Below are positions 10,431 to 19,637 of a stretch of 32,802 bases of DNA, piece by piece. The notes under the pieces were generated by a model. The model did not search any database and was not told where the DNA came from. It saw only the letters and a program-made list of their open reading frames with translations. The stretch comes from Methylococcaceae bacterium (lineage in GTDB: Bacteria > Pseudomonadota > Gammaproteobacteria > Methylococcales > Methylomonadaceae). The stretch covers positions 1 through 32,802 of the forward strand of contig DAOUSJ010000012.1 in NCBI GenBank assembly GCA_030627285.1. Direction: 5' to 3'. Positions within the stretch are counted from its first letter, which is position 1. Each line of letters starts with the position of its first letter. Made by a program: the position numbers and the translations under genes.

Positions 10431-10910
10431 TTAATTCACTTTTAGCAATTCAACATCAAAAATTAAAGTTGCATTTGGTGGAATATCACTGCCAGCACCT
10501 CTAGTTCCATATGCCAATTCAGATGGAATAAAAAATTTATATTTAGCACCAACTTGCATTAATTGTAAGCCTTCAGTCCAACCTGAAATTACACGATTTA
10601 ACGGAAATGTTGCGGGCGCATTGCGTTTATATGAGCTATCAAATTCTAAACCATCCAAAGTTGTACCTTGATAATGCACAGTTACATTGTCACTAGCATT
10701 AGGTTTAGTGCCTGAACCAGCAGTTAAAACTTCATATTGCAAACCACTAGCTGTAGTAATTACAGTAGTTTTTTTTCCATTCTCTGCCAAAAATTCCGCA
10801 CCTAATTTTTTATTGTCTATGCCAGAAGAGTTAGAGTTCATAAATACCATGGTTAATCCTATAAATCCAAAAAAAATAAAACCTAAAATAATGTATTGTG
10901 TATTGGTCAT
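10431..10910 (-). CDS. FKBP-type peptidyl-prolyl cis-trans isomerase with N-terminal TM anchor
   Basis: TASGLQYEVLTAGSGTKPNASDNVTVHYQGTTLDGLEFDSSY...FFIPSELAYGTRGAGSDIPPNATLIFDVELL. Start at MTNTQYI (10910) fits better than 10967, which overlaps the upstream gene. Confidence 0.93.
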   Translation of the reverse strand: MTNTQYIILGFIFFGFIGLTMVFMNSNSSGIDNKKLGAEFLAENGKKTTVITTASGLQYEVLTAGSGTKPNASDNVTVHYQGTTLDGLEFDSSYKRNAPATFPLNRVISGWTEGLQLMQVGAKYKFFIPSELAYGTRGAGSDIPPNATLIFDVELLKVN

Positions 10911-10911
10911 T

Positions 10912-11910
10912 TTAACATACCGAATCAAAGCGTTGCTGGTTACGTTGTAACCAAAATTTAGTTGCAAGCTCTTGTGCTTGAGTTTGCGAAGTAACTTTTT
11001 GCACAGTTTTTAAGGCAACTGCTAAAGTTCCAATAATTGTAGCTTGGGCAAATTCATCTTCAAGTTCACCGTTCCAAATTTGAATTAATTGTTTGGGTTC
11101 CAAAATTTCAGTTTTCACATGCCGCCGCTTAAATAATGCTGCCCAAGTTTCATCTTGTAATTCGCTATTAACTACACTTTGAACTAAACATGCTACATCA
11201 GGATTGCGCTCGGTTTCACCACCTTCACCTTTTAAAACTGCCATATTTTTTTGTCCTAATAATAAGGCCGCTTCTTGATGTACTGCACGATAACTAGGAT
11301 GAAAAATTCCTTGTAAAGTATAAGTTGCATTGAGTGGGTTTAACAAGCGCACCAATGTATGTACTGGTGAACGCAAGCCCATCAGAGGGCGCAATTCGAT
11401 AAACTCATGTAATTTTGGCGCAAAATATTGCAAGGGTAAATAACTAAATTTTTGGGTGGATAATTGGCTTAATGCTTGTGGAAATGAAGTGGCAATTTCA
11501 ATACCAAGAGATTGCAACACTTGTTCGGTATAGACGCGACCAGATGTATGTCCGCCAGCACCATGCATGAAGACGCTAATGCCATTTTCGGCTAATAATA
11601 AGGTGGATAAAATAAACCAAGGTAAATGTCTACGTTTGCCAGCATAAGAAGACCAATCTAAATCTATTTGCAGTTTAGTTGTTGGGAGGCTTAAACTTTC
11701 TCTGGATGCTTGCACAAATCCGGCTAATTCGGCTGGAGTTTCTTCTTTAATTCGCATTAACATTAAAAACGCGCCCAATTGCACTGGTTCAACTGCATTA
11801 GCTAAAATCATTTGCATGGCGCGATAGGCTTCATCTTGAGTTAATGGGCGCGAACCACGTTTTCCTTTGCCCAAAATTTTAATAAATTCTGCAAATGGAT
11901 GTTCATTCAT
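10912..11910 (-). CDS. ybiB: YbiB/TrpD2-like (anthranilate phosphoribosyltransferase-fold) protein
   Basis: 332 aa; RPLTQDEAYRAMQMILANAVEPVQLGAFLMLMRIKEETPAELAGF... matches the glycosyltransferase-family TrpD2 type rather than TrpD. Confidence 0.8.
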   Translation of the reverse strand: MNEHPFAEFIKILGKGKRGSRPLTQDEAYRAMQMILANAVEPVQLGAFLMLMRIKEETPAELAGFVQASRESLSLPTTKLQIDLDWSSYAGKRRHLPWFILSTLLLAENGISVFMHGAGGHTSGRVYTEQVLQSLGIEIATSFPQALSQLSTQKFSYLPLQYFAPKLHEFIELRPLMGLRSPVHTLVRLLNPLNATYTLQGIFHPSYRAVHQEAALLLGQKNMAVLKGEGGETERNPDVACLVQSVVNSELQDETWAALFKRRHVKTEILEPKQLIQIWNGELEDEFAQATIIGTLAVALKTVQKVTSQTQAQELATKFWLQRNQQRFDSVC

Positions 11911-11931
11911 AACTATACCTTGGAAATAAAA

Positions 11932-13218
11932 TTATTCTGGGTGGGTAATGTCTGTAATTACACCAGCATTAGGGTCAGCAAAAATAGCGTCATCAAGAGT
12001 ATTTTCACCACGAGCTACAATGCATGTTACTACTGCATCACCAGTGATATTAACTGTGGTGCGAATCATATCTAATAAGCGATCCACGCCTAAAATTAGT
12101 CCGATACCTTCTACTGGTAAACCTACTTGATTGAAGACCATTGCTAACATGATTAAACCTACGCCTGGAACTCCAGCCGTGCCTATAGAAGCTAAAATTG
12201 CCATGCCAATTACGGTAATGTATTCCACTAAACCTAAGTCAATGCCATAAACATTAGCAATAAAAATTGTGGCTACGCCTTGCATAATTGCAGTGCCATC
12301 CATATTAATGGTTGCACCTAAAGGAATCGTGAATGCAGCTGTGGAATTATTAACTCCAAGCCTTTGCTCTACAACTTGTAAAGTGACTGGAATAGTAGCA
12401 TTTGAGCTGGCGGTACTGAAAGCAAAAATATGTGCAGAACGCATTTTACCTAAAAATATAATTGGACTTAAGCGTGCAAAGATTTTTAGTAACAGGCTTA
12501 AAGTTCCGAGTCCATGCAAGAGCAGGCAAATTACTACTACTGCAAAATAGCTAATCATGGGTAAAATCAAGCCTAAGCCTTGTTCAGCAAAGGTTTTTGC
12601 CATCAGGAAAAAAACTCCAATCGGCGCAAAATTCATCACTATAGTAACCACATGCATCATAACTTCGTTCAATCTGGTAGCTAAATCAATTATTGGCTTT
12701 CCAATTTCACCGGAGATTAATAATGCAATTGCAAATACGATCACAAAGAAAATTATTTGTAACATATTTCCTTCAGCAAATGCATTAATCGGATTGCTAG
12801 GAATAATGTTAATAAACACGTCTGTAAGTGGTGGTGCGGCTTTAGGAGTAAATTCAATTGCAGTTGCCGCGCTTTCAAAATCAGCCCCAGGAGCAATAAT
12901 AATCGCAATAGTTAAGGCTACGCTAATGGCCAAGGCGGTAGTGAATAAATATAAACCAAAGGCTTTGAAACCGACTCTGCCCAAAATTTTAATGTCGCCA
13001 ATTCCGCAAACTCCACAAATTAGCGAAAAAGTAACTAATGGTACTACTAACATTTTGAGGGCATTTACAAACGCCGCGCCAATTATGTGAAATAAACCAT
13101 TTACAAAATAAGTTTGGATGAAATCTATCTCAGCGGCAAAAGTATTAATTAAACTGCCACAGATTAAGCCTAAGCCCATAGCAATTAAGATTTTAGTGGT
13201 AATGGCGGTTTTTTTCAT
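11932..13218 (-). CDS. Dicarboxylate/amino acid:cation (Na+ or H+) symporter, DAACS family
   Basis: 428 aa; KMLVVPLVTFSLICGV, FSTASSNATIPVTLQV, IPLGATINMDGTAIMQGVATIFIA, GVPGVGLIMLAMVF, GVDRLLDMIRTTVNITGDAVV. Confidence 0.96.
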   Translation of the reverse strand: MKKTAITTKILIAMGLGLICGSLINTFAAEIDFIQTYFVNGLFHIIGAAFVNALKMLVVPLVTFSLICGVCGIGDIKILGRVGFKAFGLYLFTTALAISVALTIAIIIAPGADFESAATAIEFTPKAAPPLTDVFINIIPSNPINAFAEGNMLQIIFFVIVFAIALLISGEIGKPIIDLATRLNEVMMHVVTIVMNFAPIGVFFLMAKTFAEQGLGLILPMISYFAVVVICLLLHGLGTLSLLLKIFARLSPIIFLGKMRSAHIFAFSTASSNATIPVTLQVVEQRLGVNNSTAAFTIPLGATINMDGTAIMQGVATIFIANVYGIDLGLVEYITVIGMAILASIGTAGVPGVGLIMLAMVFNQVGLPVEGIGLILGVDRLLDMIRTTVNITGDAVVTCIVARGENTLDDAIFADPNAGVITDITHPE

Positions 13219-13241
13219 ACTTTTATACCTTGTGCAATATG

Positions 13242-14252
13242 TTAGTTGGCAAGATTATTTACCAAAACTTCGGCTTTAATTTGTGCCTCTAATTTTTCAG
13301 CTTGATCTGGATTTGAAGCTAAAAACTCACGCGCATTGTCTTTGCCTTGACCTAATTTTAATTCGCCATAACTATACCAAGAACCTGATTTTTGTAACAA
13401 ATTTAATTTACACCCAAGATCAACCAATTCACCTAAAAATGAAATGCCTTCACCATATAAAATTTCAAAATATGCTTCTTTAAATGGCGGTGCAATTTTA
13501 TTTTTAACTACTTTAATCCGTGTTTCATTGCCTATAACTTCATCGCCTTTTCTAACTGCACCAATACGACGAATATCTAAGCGCACTGAAGCATAAAATT
13601 TTAGCGCGTTGCCACCAGTAGTAGTTTCATTACTGCCAAAAGTTACTCCAATTTTACTGCGTAATTGATTAATAAAAATCACCAAGGTATTGGTGCGTTT
13701 GATGCTGGCTGTGAGTTTGCGTAATGCTTGTGACATTAAACGTGCTTGTAAACCCATATGTGACGCGCCCATATCGCCATCAATTTCAGCTTTTGGAGTT
13801 AATGCCGCCACGGAATCAATTACTATCATATCAATGCCACCAGAACGAACCAATGTGTCGGTAATTTCTAAAGCTTGTTCACCATTATCTGGTTGAGAAA
13901 TTAATAAATCGTTTAAATTTACCCCAATTTTAGCAGCATAATTTGGATCTAATGCATGTTCAGCATCAATAAATGCAGCTACTCCACCTGTGGCTTGCAT
14001 TTTGGCAATTACTTCTAAAGTTAAAGTGGTTTTGCCAGAAGATTCAGGGCCATAAATTTCTACAACTCTTCCGCGTGGTAAACCACCACAGCCTAGGGCA
14101 ATATCTAAGTTTAGTGAGCCGGTAGCAATAACATCTAAATCGTGATAAGCACTAACATCTCCCATCCGCATTACTGCACCTTTGCCGAATTGTTTCTCTA
14201 GATGCAATAAAGCGGTACTTAAAGCCTGTTTTTTAGCGTCATCCATATGCAT
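13242..14252 (-). CDS. recA: Recombinase RecA
   Basis: 336 aa; [77 protein letters not shown]. Start could be the internal ATG at 14246. Confidence 0.99.
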   Translation of the reverse strand: MHMDDAKKQALSTALLHLEKQFGKGAVMRMGDVSAYHDLDVIATGSLNLDIALGCGGLPRGRVVEIYGPESSGKTTLTLEVIAKMQATGGVAAFIDAEHALDPNYAAKIGVNLNDLLISQPDNGEQALEITDTLVRSGGIDMIVIDSVAALTPKAEIDGDMGASHMGLQARLMSQALRKLTASIKRTNTLVIFINQLRSKIGVTFGSNETTTGGNALKFYASVRLDIRRIGAVRKGDEVIGNETRIKVVKNKIAPPFKEAYFEILYGEGISFLGELVDLGCKLNLLQKSGSWYSYGELKLGQGKDNAREFLASNPDQAEKLEAQIKAEVLVNNLAN

Positions 14253-14278
14253 TCCTATTTGGGATTATTGTAGATAGT

Positions 14279-15790
14279 TTAAATTATTGTAAAATCATCA
14301 GCAGTTAAATTTAAATTCACGCCTAACAGTGCGATTTTTTCCGCAGCTAGATCACCATTGGCATCAGCATCATAAAACAATGCTCCAGTTTTGCGATTAT
14401 ATATTAGGTAATCATTGGAATCTTGAGCTTGATTAAAACCTTTGCCAGCAATAAATTTTCTGGTTGCTAAATTACCTTTTTTACCTAGCGCAGAAAAAAT
14501 GTTATTTTCAAATTGCAGCGTATCTACAGATATTACAAAGTCTTGAATTTTATCTACGCCTATTAGAGAATTAAATTTAAATATATCTGCACCATTGCCG
14601 CCAATAAGAATATCTTGATCTGCACCGCCGATTAAAATATCGTTACCATTGCCACCAAGTAATTTGTCTTTGCCTTTATTGCCATATAAAATGTCGTTAC
14701 GATTGCCGCCAGCTACAATATCGTTGCCTTTATCGCCATATAAAATGTCTTTGCCAGCATAGCCACGTAAAATATCGTTGCCTTTGAAGCCTAATAATAA
14801 ATCATTGCCTTGATTGCCTTGTAAAATATTTGCTCTGCCATTGCCTAAAATAACATCATCACCAGCACCACCTATAGCATTTTCAATGGTTACATTAAGG
14901 GCAATTGCAATATTATCTTGTGCAGCTACAAAGGCTTGATTTGGGTTGAAGCCTAGTTGTTGAATTCCTATGGAACTAAATTGTCCCGCATGTAAATCAA
15001 TTCTTACATCTTTAAGTTGATTCGATGCATCAATACTATCGGTACCACCAGCATCCCAAATAGTTTGTAATTCTGCTTCAGTATTACTAAATTTATACAC
15101 ATTATTGTCTGTAGCATGGTTATTATTAGCACCATACAAAAATTGGATCGCAGCAATATCTAAGATCATAGGGCTACTAGGTTGAGTGGCATGAATTTCG
15201 TAATAATTGCCATATTGATAGCCAGCACCAGCATATTCGGTATAAGACATGGTAGTGAATTGGTGATTATCAAATGATTCTGACAATATTTGACTATTTA
15301 TTTTATTAGCTTCAAATGAGTGTTTTAAGCCTATAGCATGTCCAATTTCGTGAAGTAAAGTGTTATAACCATAGCTGCCCAGACTATAATCTGTTTGTTC
15401 TGGATCTAACCAAATATCGCCGTGATGAGAAAATTCTGCATTTTCAGCTGGTGCATATGCCCATGCATCAGAATTGTTATCTGAGACTAATTCACTAAAG
15501 GCAACTCGAATTTTACCCACTCCTTGGTTAGTATCTTGCACTTCAACAAACTTAATATTGGCTACTTGAGACCATGCATTTAAAGCTTGCCGAAAATTTT
15601 GTTGTTGCACATTATTTAATGCCGATGCAGTGCCAATTTCCTCAAATTGAGTATAATCATCCCAACGAGAATTTTTACCAGTGGGGAAGCTATAAGTAAC
15701 GGTAATGCCTTGCCCATTTCTAGTTCCCCATTGAAAACCAGTTAACAAAGCATTTATTTTTTGATCGTTGGATAAATTTGTTCTTGGCAT
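14279..15790 (-). CDS. Serralysin-like M10 metallopeptidase with C-terminal RTX repeats
   Basis: 503 aa; zinc site HEIGHAIGLKH (HExxHxxGxxH), Met-turn region TTMSYTEY, RTX nonapeptides (GGNGNDILIGGADQDILIGGNGADIF), serralysin-type C-terminus, no signal peptide. Confidence 0.95.
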   Translation of the reverse strand: MPRTNLSNDQKINALLTGFQWGTRNGQGITVTYSFPTGKNSRWDDYTQFEEIGTASALNNVQQQNFRQALNAWSQVANIKFVEVQDTNQGVGKIRVAFSELVSDNNSDAWAYAPAENAEFSHHGDIWLDPEQTDYSLGSYGYNTLLHEIGHAIGLKHSFEANKINSQILSESFDNHQFTTMSYTEYAGAGYQYGNYYEIHATQPSSPMILDIAAIQFLYGANNNHATDNNVYKFSNTEAELQTIWDAGGTDSIDASNQLKDVRIDLHAGQFSSIGIQQLGFNPNQAFVAAQDNIAIALNVTIENAIGGAGDDVILGNGRANILQGNQGNDLLLGFKGNDILRGYAGKDILYGDKGNDIVAGGNRNDILYGNKGKDKLLGGNGNDILIGGADQDILIGGNGADIFKFNSLIGVDKIQDFVISVDTLQFENNIFSALGKKGNLATRKFIAGKGFNQAQDSNDYLIYNRKTGALFYDADANGDLAAEKIALLGVNLNLTADDFTII

Positions 15791-15846
15791 AATAAACCTC
15801 GTGGGTAAAATTAACTGGTTTTAGATTTAAAGCCAACAGTAGTTAA

Positions 15847-16329
15847 TTAATCATGTTGACAACTGCCACTATGAATATGTCCATTAGTTAATTCTTCGGC
15901 AGTTGCCGCTCTAACTGCCATAATTTCAACATCAAAGGTTAAGTCTTCGCCAGCTAAAGGGTGATTGCCATCAATGGTAATTTCATTATCGGCTATTTTG
16001 GTTATAGTAACCATGTTAACTCCATGACTTGCATCAGCATGAAACACCATGCCAACTTCAAGTTTATCTACACCCTCAAACATTTTTTTATCTACCACTT
16101 GCAAACGGGTATCATCGTAGACACCATAAGCCTCAACTGCTGCCACGGTCACATTAACTTTGTCGCCAATTTCTTTATCCATTAAGGCAGTTTCTAAACC
16201 AGGTACAATATTATTTGCACCCTGTAAATATACTAGTGGAGCATCACCAATAGAACTGTCTAGTTGTTCACCTTTACTGTTGGTTAAAGTGTAGTGCATG
16301 GAAACAGCGGTTTGAGTTGCGATTTTCAT
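15847..16329 (-). CDS. slyD: SlyD-like FKBP-type peptidyl-prolyl isomerase
   Basis: 160 aa; VSMHYTLTNSKGEQLDSSIGDAPLVYLQGANNIVPGLETALMDKEIGDKVNVTVAAVEAYGVYDD with insert-in-flap layout; His/Cys-containing tail. Confidence 0.93.
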   Translation of the reverse strand: MKIATQTAVSMHYTLTNSKGEQLDSSIGDAPLVYLQGANNIVPGLETALMDKEIGDKVNVTVAAVEAYGVYDDTRLQVVDKKMFEGVDKLEVGMVFHADASHGVNMVTITKIADNEITIDGNHPLAGEDLTFDVEIMAVRAATAEELTNGHIHSGSCQHD

Positions 16330-16506
16330 AAAAAATAGATTTAGGATATAAAATATAAGAATATATATAATATGTCTTCTTTAAATTAGATGCGAGCAAA
16401 ATAGTTTATTCTAAGTTGATCTTGAGTTTTTAGAATTTCAAAGATGTTATTACTTCTAGATTTTTAAGGTATAATCAAGCAATTTTTAACTTGGAATTTC
16501 GCGTTT

Positions 16507-17715
16507 ATGTCAGCAATCAATAAAGTAGTCTTAGCCTATTCAGGTGGTTTAGATACTTCGGTTATTTTAAAATGGCTACAAGATAAATATTCGGCGGAAG
16601 TAGTGACTTTTACTGCTGATATTGGTCAAGGTGAAGAAATTGAACCAGTACGTGCTAAAGCAACCGCTTTAGGAATTAAAGAAATTTACATTGAAGATTT
16701 ACGCGAAGAATTTGCACGGGATTATGTATTTCCTATGTTTCGTGCCAATGCAATTTATGAAGGTGAGTATTTATTAGGTACTTCTATAGCTCGACCTTTG
16801 ATTGCAAAACGTTTAATTGAAATTGCAAATTCAACTGGTGCAGAAGCTATTTCACATGGAGCTACTGGTAAAGGCAACGATCAGGTACGGTTTGAATTAG
16901 GTGCGTATGCATTGCGTCCAGATATTAAAATTATTGCGCCTTGGCGTGAATGGGATTTAAAATCACGCCAAGAATTAATGGCTTATGCAGAACAACATGG
17001 TATTGCTATAGAAATGAAGCAAGGCAAAGCTTCACCTTATTCTATGGATGCAAATTCATTGCATATTTCTTATGAGGGTGGAATTTTAGAAGATCCTTGG
17101 GTAGAAGCTGAAGAAAGTATGTGGCGTTGGTCAGTTGCTCCAGAAGCTGCTCCAGATCAAGCTACTTATTTAGAATTGACTTATGTTAAAGGCGATATTG
17201 TGGCGATTGATGCAGTGCCACATACACCGGCAGAAGTAATGGAAAAACTAAATCAAATTGCTGGTGCAAATGGTGTAGGACGCTTAGATATTGTTGAAAA
17301 TCGTTATGTGGGCATGAAATCCCGTGGTTGTTATGAAACTCCTGCTGGTACTGTGATGTTAAAAGCGCATCGAGCCATAGAATCTTTAACTTTGGATCGT
17401 GAAGTTGCGCATTTAAAAGATGAGTTAATGCCACGTTATGCAACTTTAATTTATAACGGTTATTGGTGGAGTCCAGAACGCGAATTATTGCAAACTATGA
17501 TTAATGATTCGCAATTAGTAGTAAATGGCAAAGTACGGGTGAAATTGTATAAAGGTAGTGTTAGTGTTGTGGGTAGAGCTTCGGAAAGCAATAGTTTGTT
17601 TGATGAGGCAATTGCTACTTTTGAAGATGATGACGGTGCTTATAATCAAAAAGATGCAGAAGGATTTATTAAACTAAATGCTTTAAGAATGCGGATTGCA
17701 GCTAAAAAAGTTTAA
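16507..17715 (+). CDS. argG: Argininosuccinate synthase
   Basis: 402 aa; [66 protein letters not shown]-like [11 protein letters not shown]. Confidence 0.99.
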   Translation: MSAINKVVLAYSGGLDTSVILKWLQDKYSAEVVTFTADIGQGEEIEPVRAKATALGIKEIYIEDLREEFARDYVFPMFRANAIYEGEYLLGTSIARPLIAKRLIEIANSTGAEAISHGATGKGNDQVRFELGAYALRPDIKIIAPWREWDLKSRQELMAYAEQHGIAIEMKQGKASPYSMDANSLHISYEGGILEDPWVEAEESMWRWSVAPEAAPDQATYLELTYVKGDIVAIDAVPHTPAEVMEKLNQIAGANGVGRLDIVENRYVGMKSRGCYETPAGTVMLKAHRAIESLTLDREVAHLKDELMPRYATLIYNGYWWSPERELLQTMINDSQLVVNGKVRVKLYKGSVSVVGRASESNSLFDEAIATFEDDDGAYNQKDAEGFIKLNALRMRIAAKKV

Positions 17716-17767
17716 TTCGGTAATTACAAAATCTTACTTTAATAATAAAAATGACACAGAGATAATA

Positions 17768-18394
17768 ATGAGCAAATTCCGTAAATCTAAACTTAAAAAA
17801 GACGTTGTAGTTAATCAAATTAATGAAGTACAGATTTTGCAGCAACATGCTTTATTAAAGCTGAATCGCTTGATGATTTACGGATTGTTTGTAGCTATGT
17901 TTTGCGTGATTACACTTGGATTTGTGTTAATGCCAGATGGTCATCAAACTATTATGGATAATATTGAAGCCTCTAAACCTGTGGTAGTAAATGAAGCTAC
18001 ATTTAAGAACCCAATTTTAAGTGCAGAAATAGAACAATTAAAGAGTAAGTTAGTAGCAATTGTAAGTGGTTCTATTGAGAGTAAATTGGAATCTTTAGAG
18101 GAAAGTATTAAATTAGGTAGTATTTTAGGTTCTTTAGAAACTGTCCATTCTATTAAGCAGGATGTGAAATCTTTACGGAATTATCCTGAACCTAGTAAAC
18201 CAAATGTTAATAAGCCTCAAGAAACCTTGGTTAATAAAGTGCTATTACAAGAAGTTTCGCAACTACGGCATTTGATTTATTTTACTTTAGGTTCTTGTAG
18301 TTTAATGTTTGCAGCTTTTAGCTTAATTTGGTTAAAAAATAGAAAACTTCTTAAATATCAAACTAATTTTATTGATGTAAATGAACATAGATAG
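17768..18394 (+). CDS. Hypothetical membrane protein (two TM segments flanking a soluble helical region)
   Basis: Start at MSKFRKSKLKK (17768); track start 17696 overlaps argG. TM1 LMIYGLFVAMFCVITLGFVLM, TM2 LIYFTLGSCSLMFAAFSLIWL. Confidence 0.7.
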   Translation: MSKFRKSKLKKDVVVNQINEVQILQQHALLKLNRLMIYGLFVAMFCVITLGFVLMPDGHQTIMDNIEASKPVVVNEATFKNPILSAEIEQLKSKLVAIVSGSIESKLESLEESIKLGSILGSLETVHSIKQDVKSLRNYPEPSKPNVNKPQETLVNKVLLQEVSQLRHLIYFTLGSCSLMFAAFSLIWLKNRKLLKYQTNFIDVNEHR

Positions 18395-18478
18395 GTTGGC
18401 ACTTAAATTAAGTATGGTTTTAATGCTAATAACTAAAATTGTTCATTTTGATAAAATTTTGCAGCAAAATTAATAATT

Positions 18479-19591
18479 ATGGAATCATTTCATTGGAATA
18501 CTTGTTTTATTACTGGATTAAAAAAAGTTGATGCCCAACATCATCATTTAGTGGATTTGATTAATAGTTTTGGAAGTCTTATTGCTAATGATAATTTAAT
18601 GGCATCTGATATTGAAAGTATGGTTACAGAATTATCTGATTATGCGCAATATCATTTCAAAGAAGAAGAAAATTTAATGCTGAATGTTGGTATTGACCAA
18701 AGGCATTTTAAACAGCATGTTAAAGCGCATTATGATTTTTTACAAGAAGTCGGGGTCATATATTCAGGTCTTAATGATAATAATTTAAATACTACTAAGT
18801 ATTTATTAGATTTTTTGACTCATTGGTTGGTGTATCATATTTTGGGATTAGATCAGAATATGGCTACTCAAATTACCGCAATTCAAGCTGGTTATAGTGC
18901 TGAAGAAGCTTATAAAACTAAAATGCAAACTAATAATAGTGATGCTACTGAAGCTTTGTTATTTGCTTTAAATACCCTATTTCAACAAGTATCTAGTCGG
19001 AACAAAGAATTAGTGCAGTTGAATAAATCGCTTGAGGAAAAAGTTTCTAAACGTACGGAATTACTTGTAAAAGCTAATTTACATTTGGAAGAACTTGTAT
19101 TAACCGATAATTTAACTGGCTTGCCCAATCGTCGGCATGCTTTACGTTGTTTGGAAGATTTATGGGTTGAAGCTAATAAGAATAAATCAGATTTAGTTTG
19201 TATGATGATTGATGTAGATCATTTTAAAATTGTAAATGATACTCATGGTCATGATGCAGGCGATGAGGTGTTACGAGAATTATCTAGAACATTATCACAT
19301 GTATTGCGGAATGATGATGTTGTGTGTCGTTTGGGTGGGGATGAATTTTTAGTGATTTGTCCACATACAGGTCAAACAGGGGGAATGAAAATAGCTGAAA
19401 TAGCTAGAAAAACTGTATCTAATTTACGAGTTTCTACTGGTGATGGAGTGTGGTTAGGCAGTATTAGCATTGGTGTGGCTGCGCAATCTGAACATATAAC
19501 TAACTATAGAGAATTGATTAAAATGGCTGATAAAGCAGTTTATGTTGCTAAACAAGCTGGAAAAAATTGTGTCAAAACTATAATAATCTAG
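18479..19591 (+). CDS. Hemerythrin-domain diguanylate cyclase (GGDEF)
   Basis: 370 aa; N-terminal bacteriohemerythrin-like His pattern (VDAQHHHLVDLIN, YHFKEEENLM, FKQHVKAHYDFL, THWLVYHILGLDQNM), coiled coil, then LTDNLTGLPNRRHAL...CRLGGDEFLVICP; RNDD five residues before GGDEF fits an RxxD I-site. Confidence 0.95.
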   Translation: MESFHWNTCFITGLKKVDAQHHHLVDLINSFGSLIANDNLMASDIESMVTELSDYAQYHFKEEENLMLNVGIDQRHFKQHVKAHYDFLQEVGVIYSGLNDNNLNTTKYLLDFLTHWLVYHILGLDQNMATQITAIQAGYSAEEAYKTKMQTNNSDATEALLFALNTLFQQVSSRNKELVQLNKSLEEKVSKRTELLVKANLHLEELVLTDNLTGLPNRRHALRCLEDLWVEANKNKSDLVCMMIDVDHFKIVNDTHGHDAGDEVLRELSRTLSHVLRNDDVVCRLGGDEFLVICPHTGQTGGMKIAEIARKTVSNLRVSTGDGVWLGSISIGVAAQSEHITNYRELIKMADKAVYVAKQAGKNCVKTIII

Positions 19592-19622
19592 TTTACACCT
19601 CACAAGATTCATGAGGTGTAAA
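19592..19622. terminator. Bidirectional hairpin between convergent genes
   Basis: Perfect 11-bp inverted repeat TTTACACCTCA-caagattca-TGAGGTGTAAA immediately after the GGDEF gene stop codon, 15 nt before the RTX gene stop codon. Confidence 0.75.
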
Positions 19623-19637
19623 ATATTTAAGTAAAAA

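Noticed and set aside
11948-13090. Plus-strand ORFs over the symporter gene, including one of 177 aa
   Set aside because: Antisense to a clear DAACS transporter; long antisense frames are expected from its codon usage.
14560-14830. Regularly spaced short repeats (e.g. 'atcgttgcc', 'aaaatatc') that could suggest a repeat array
   Set aside because: They are the coding repeats of RTX nonapeptides in the M10 protease, not CRISPR or satellite DNA.
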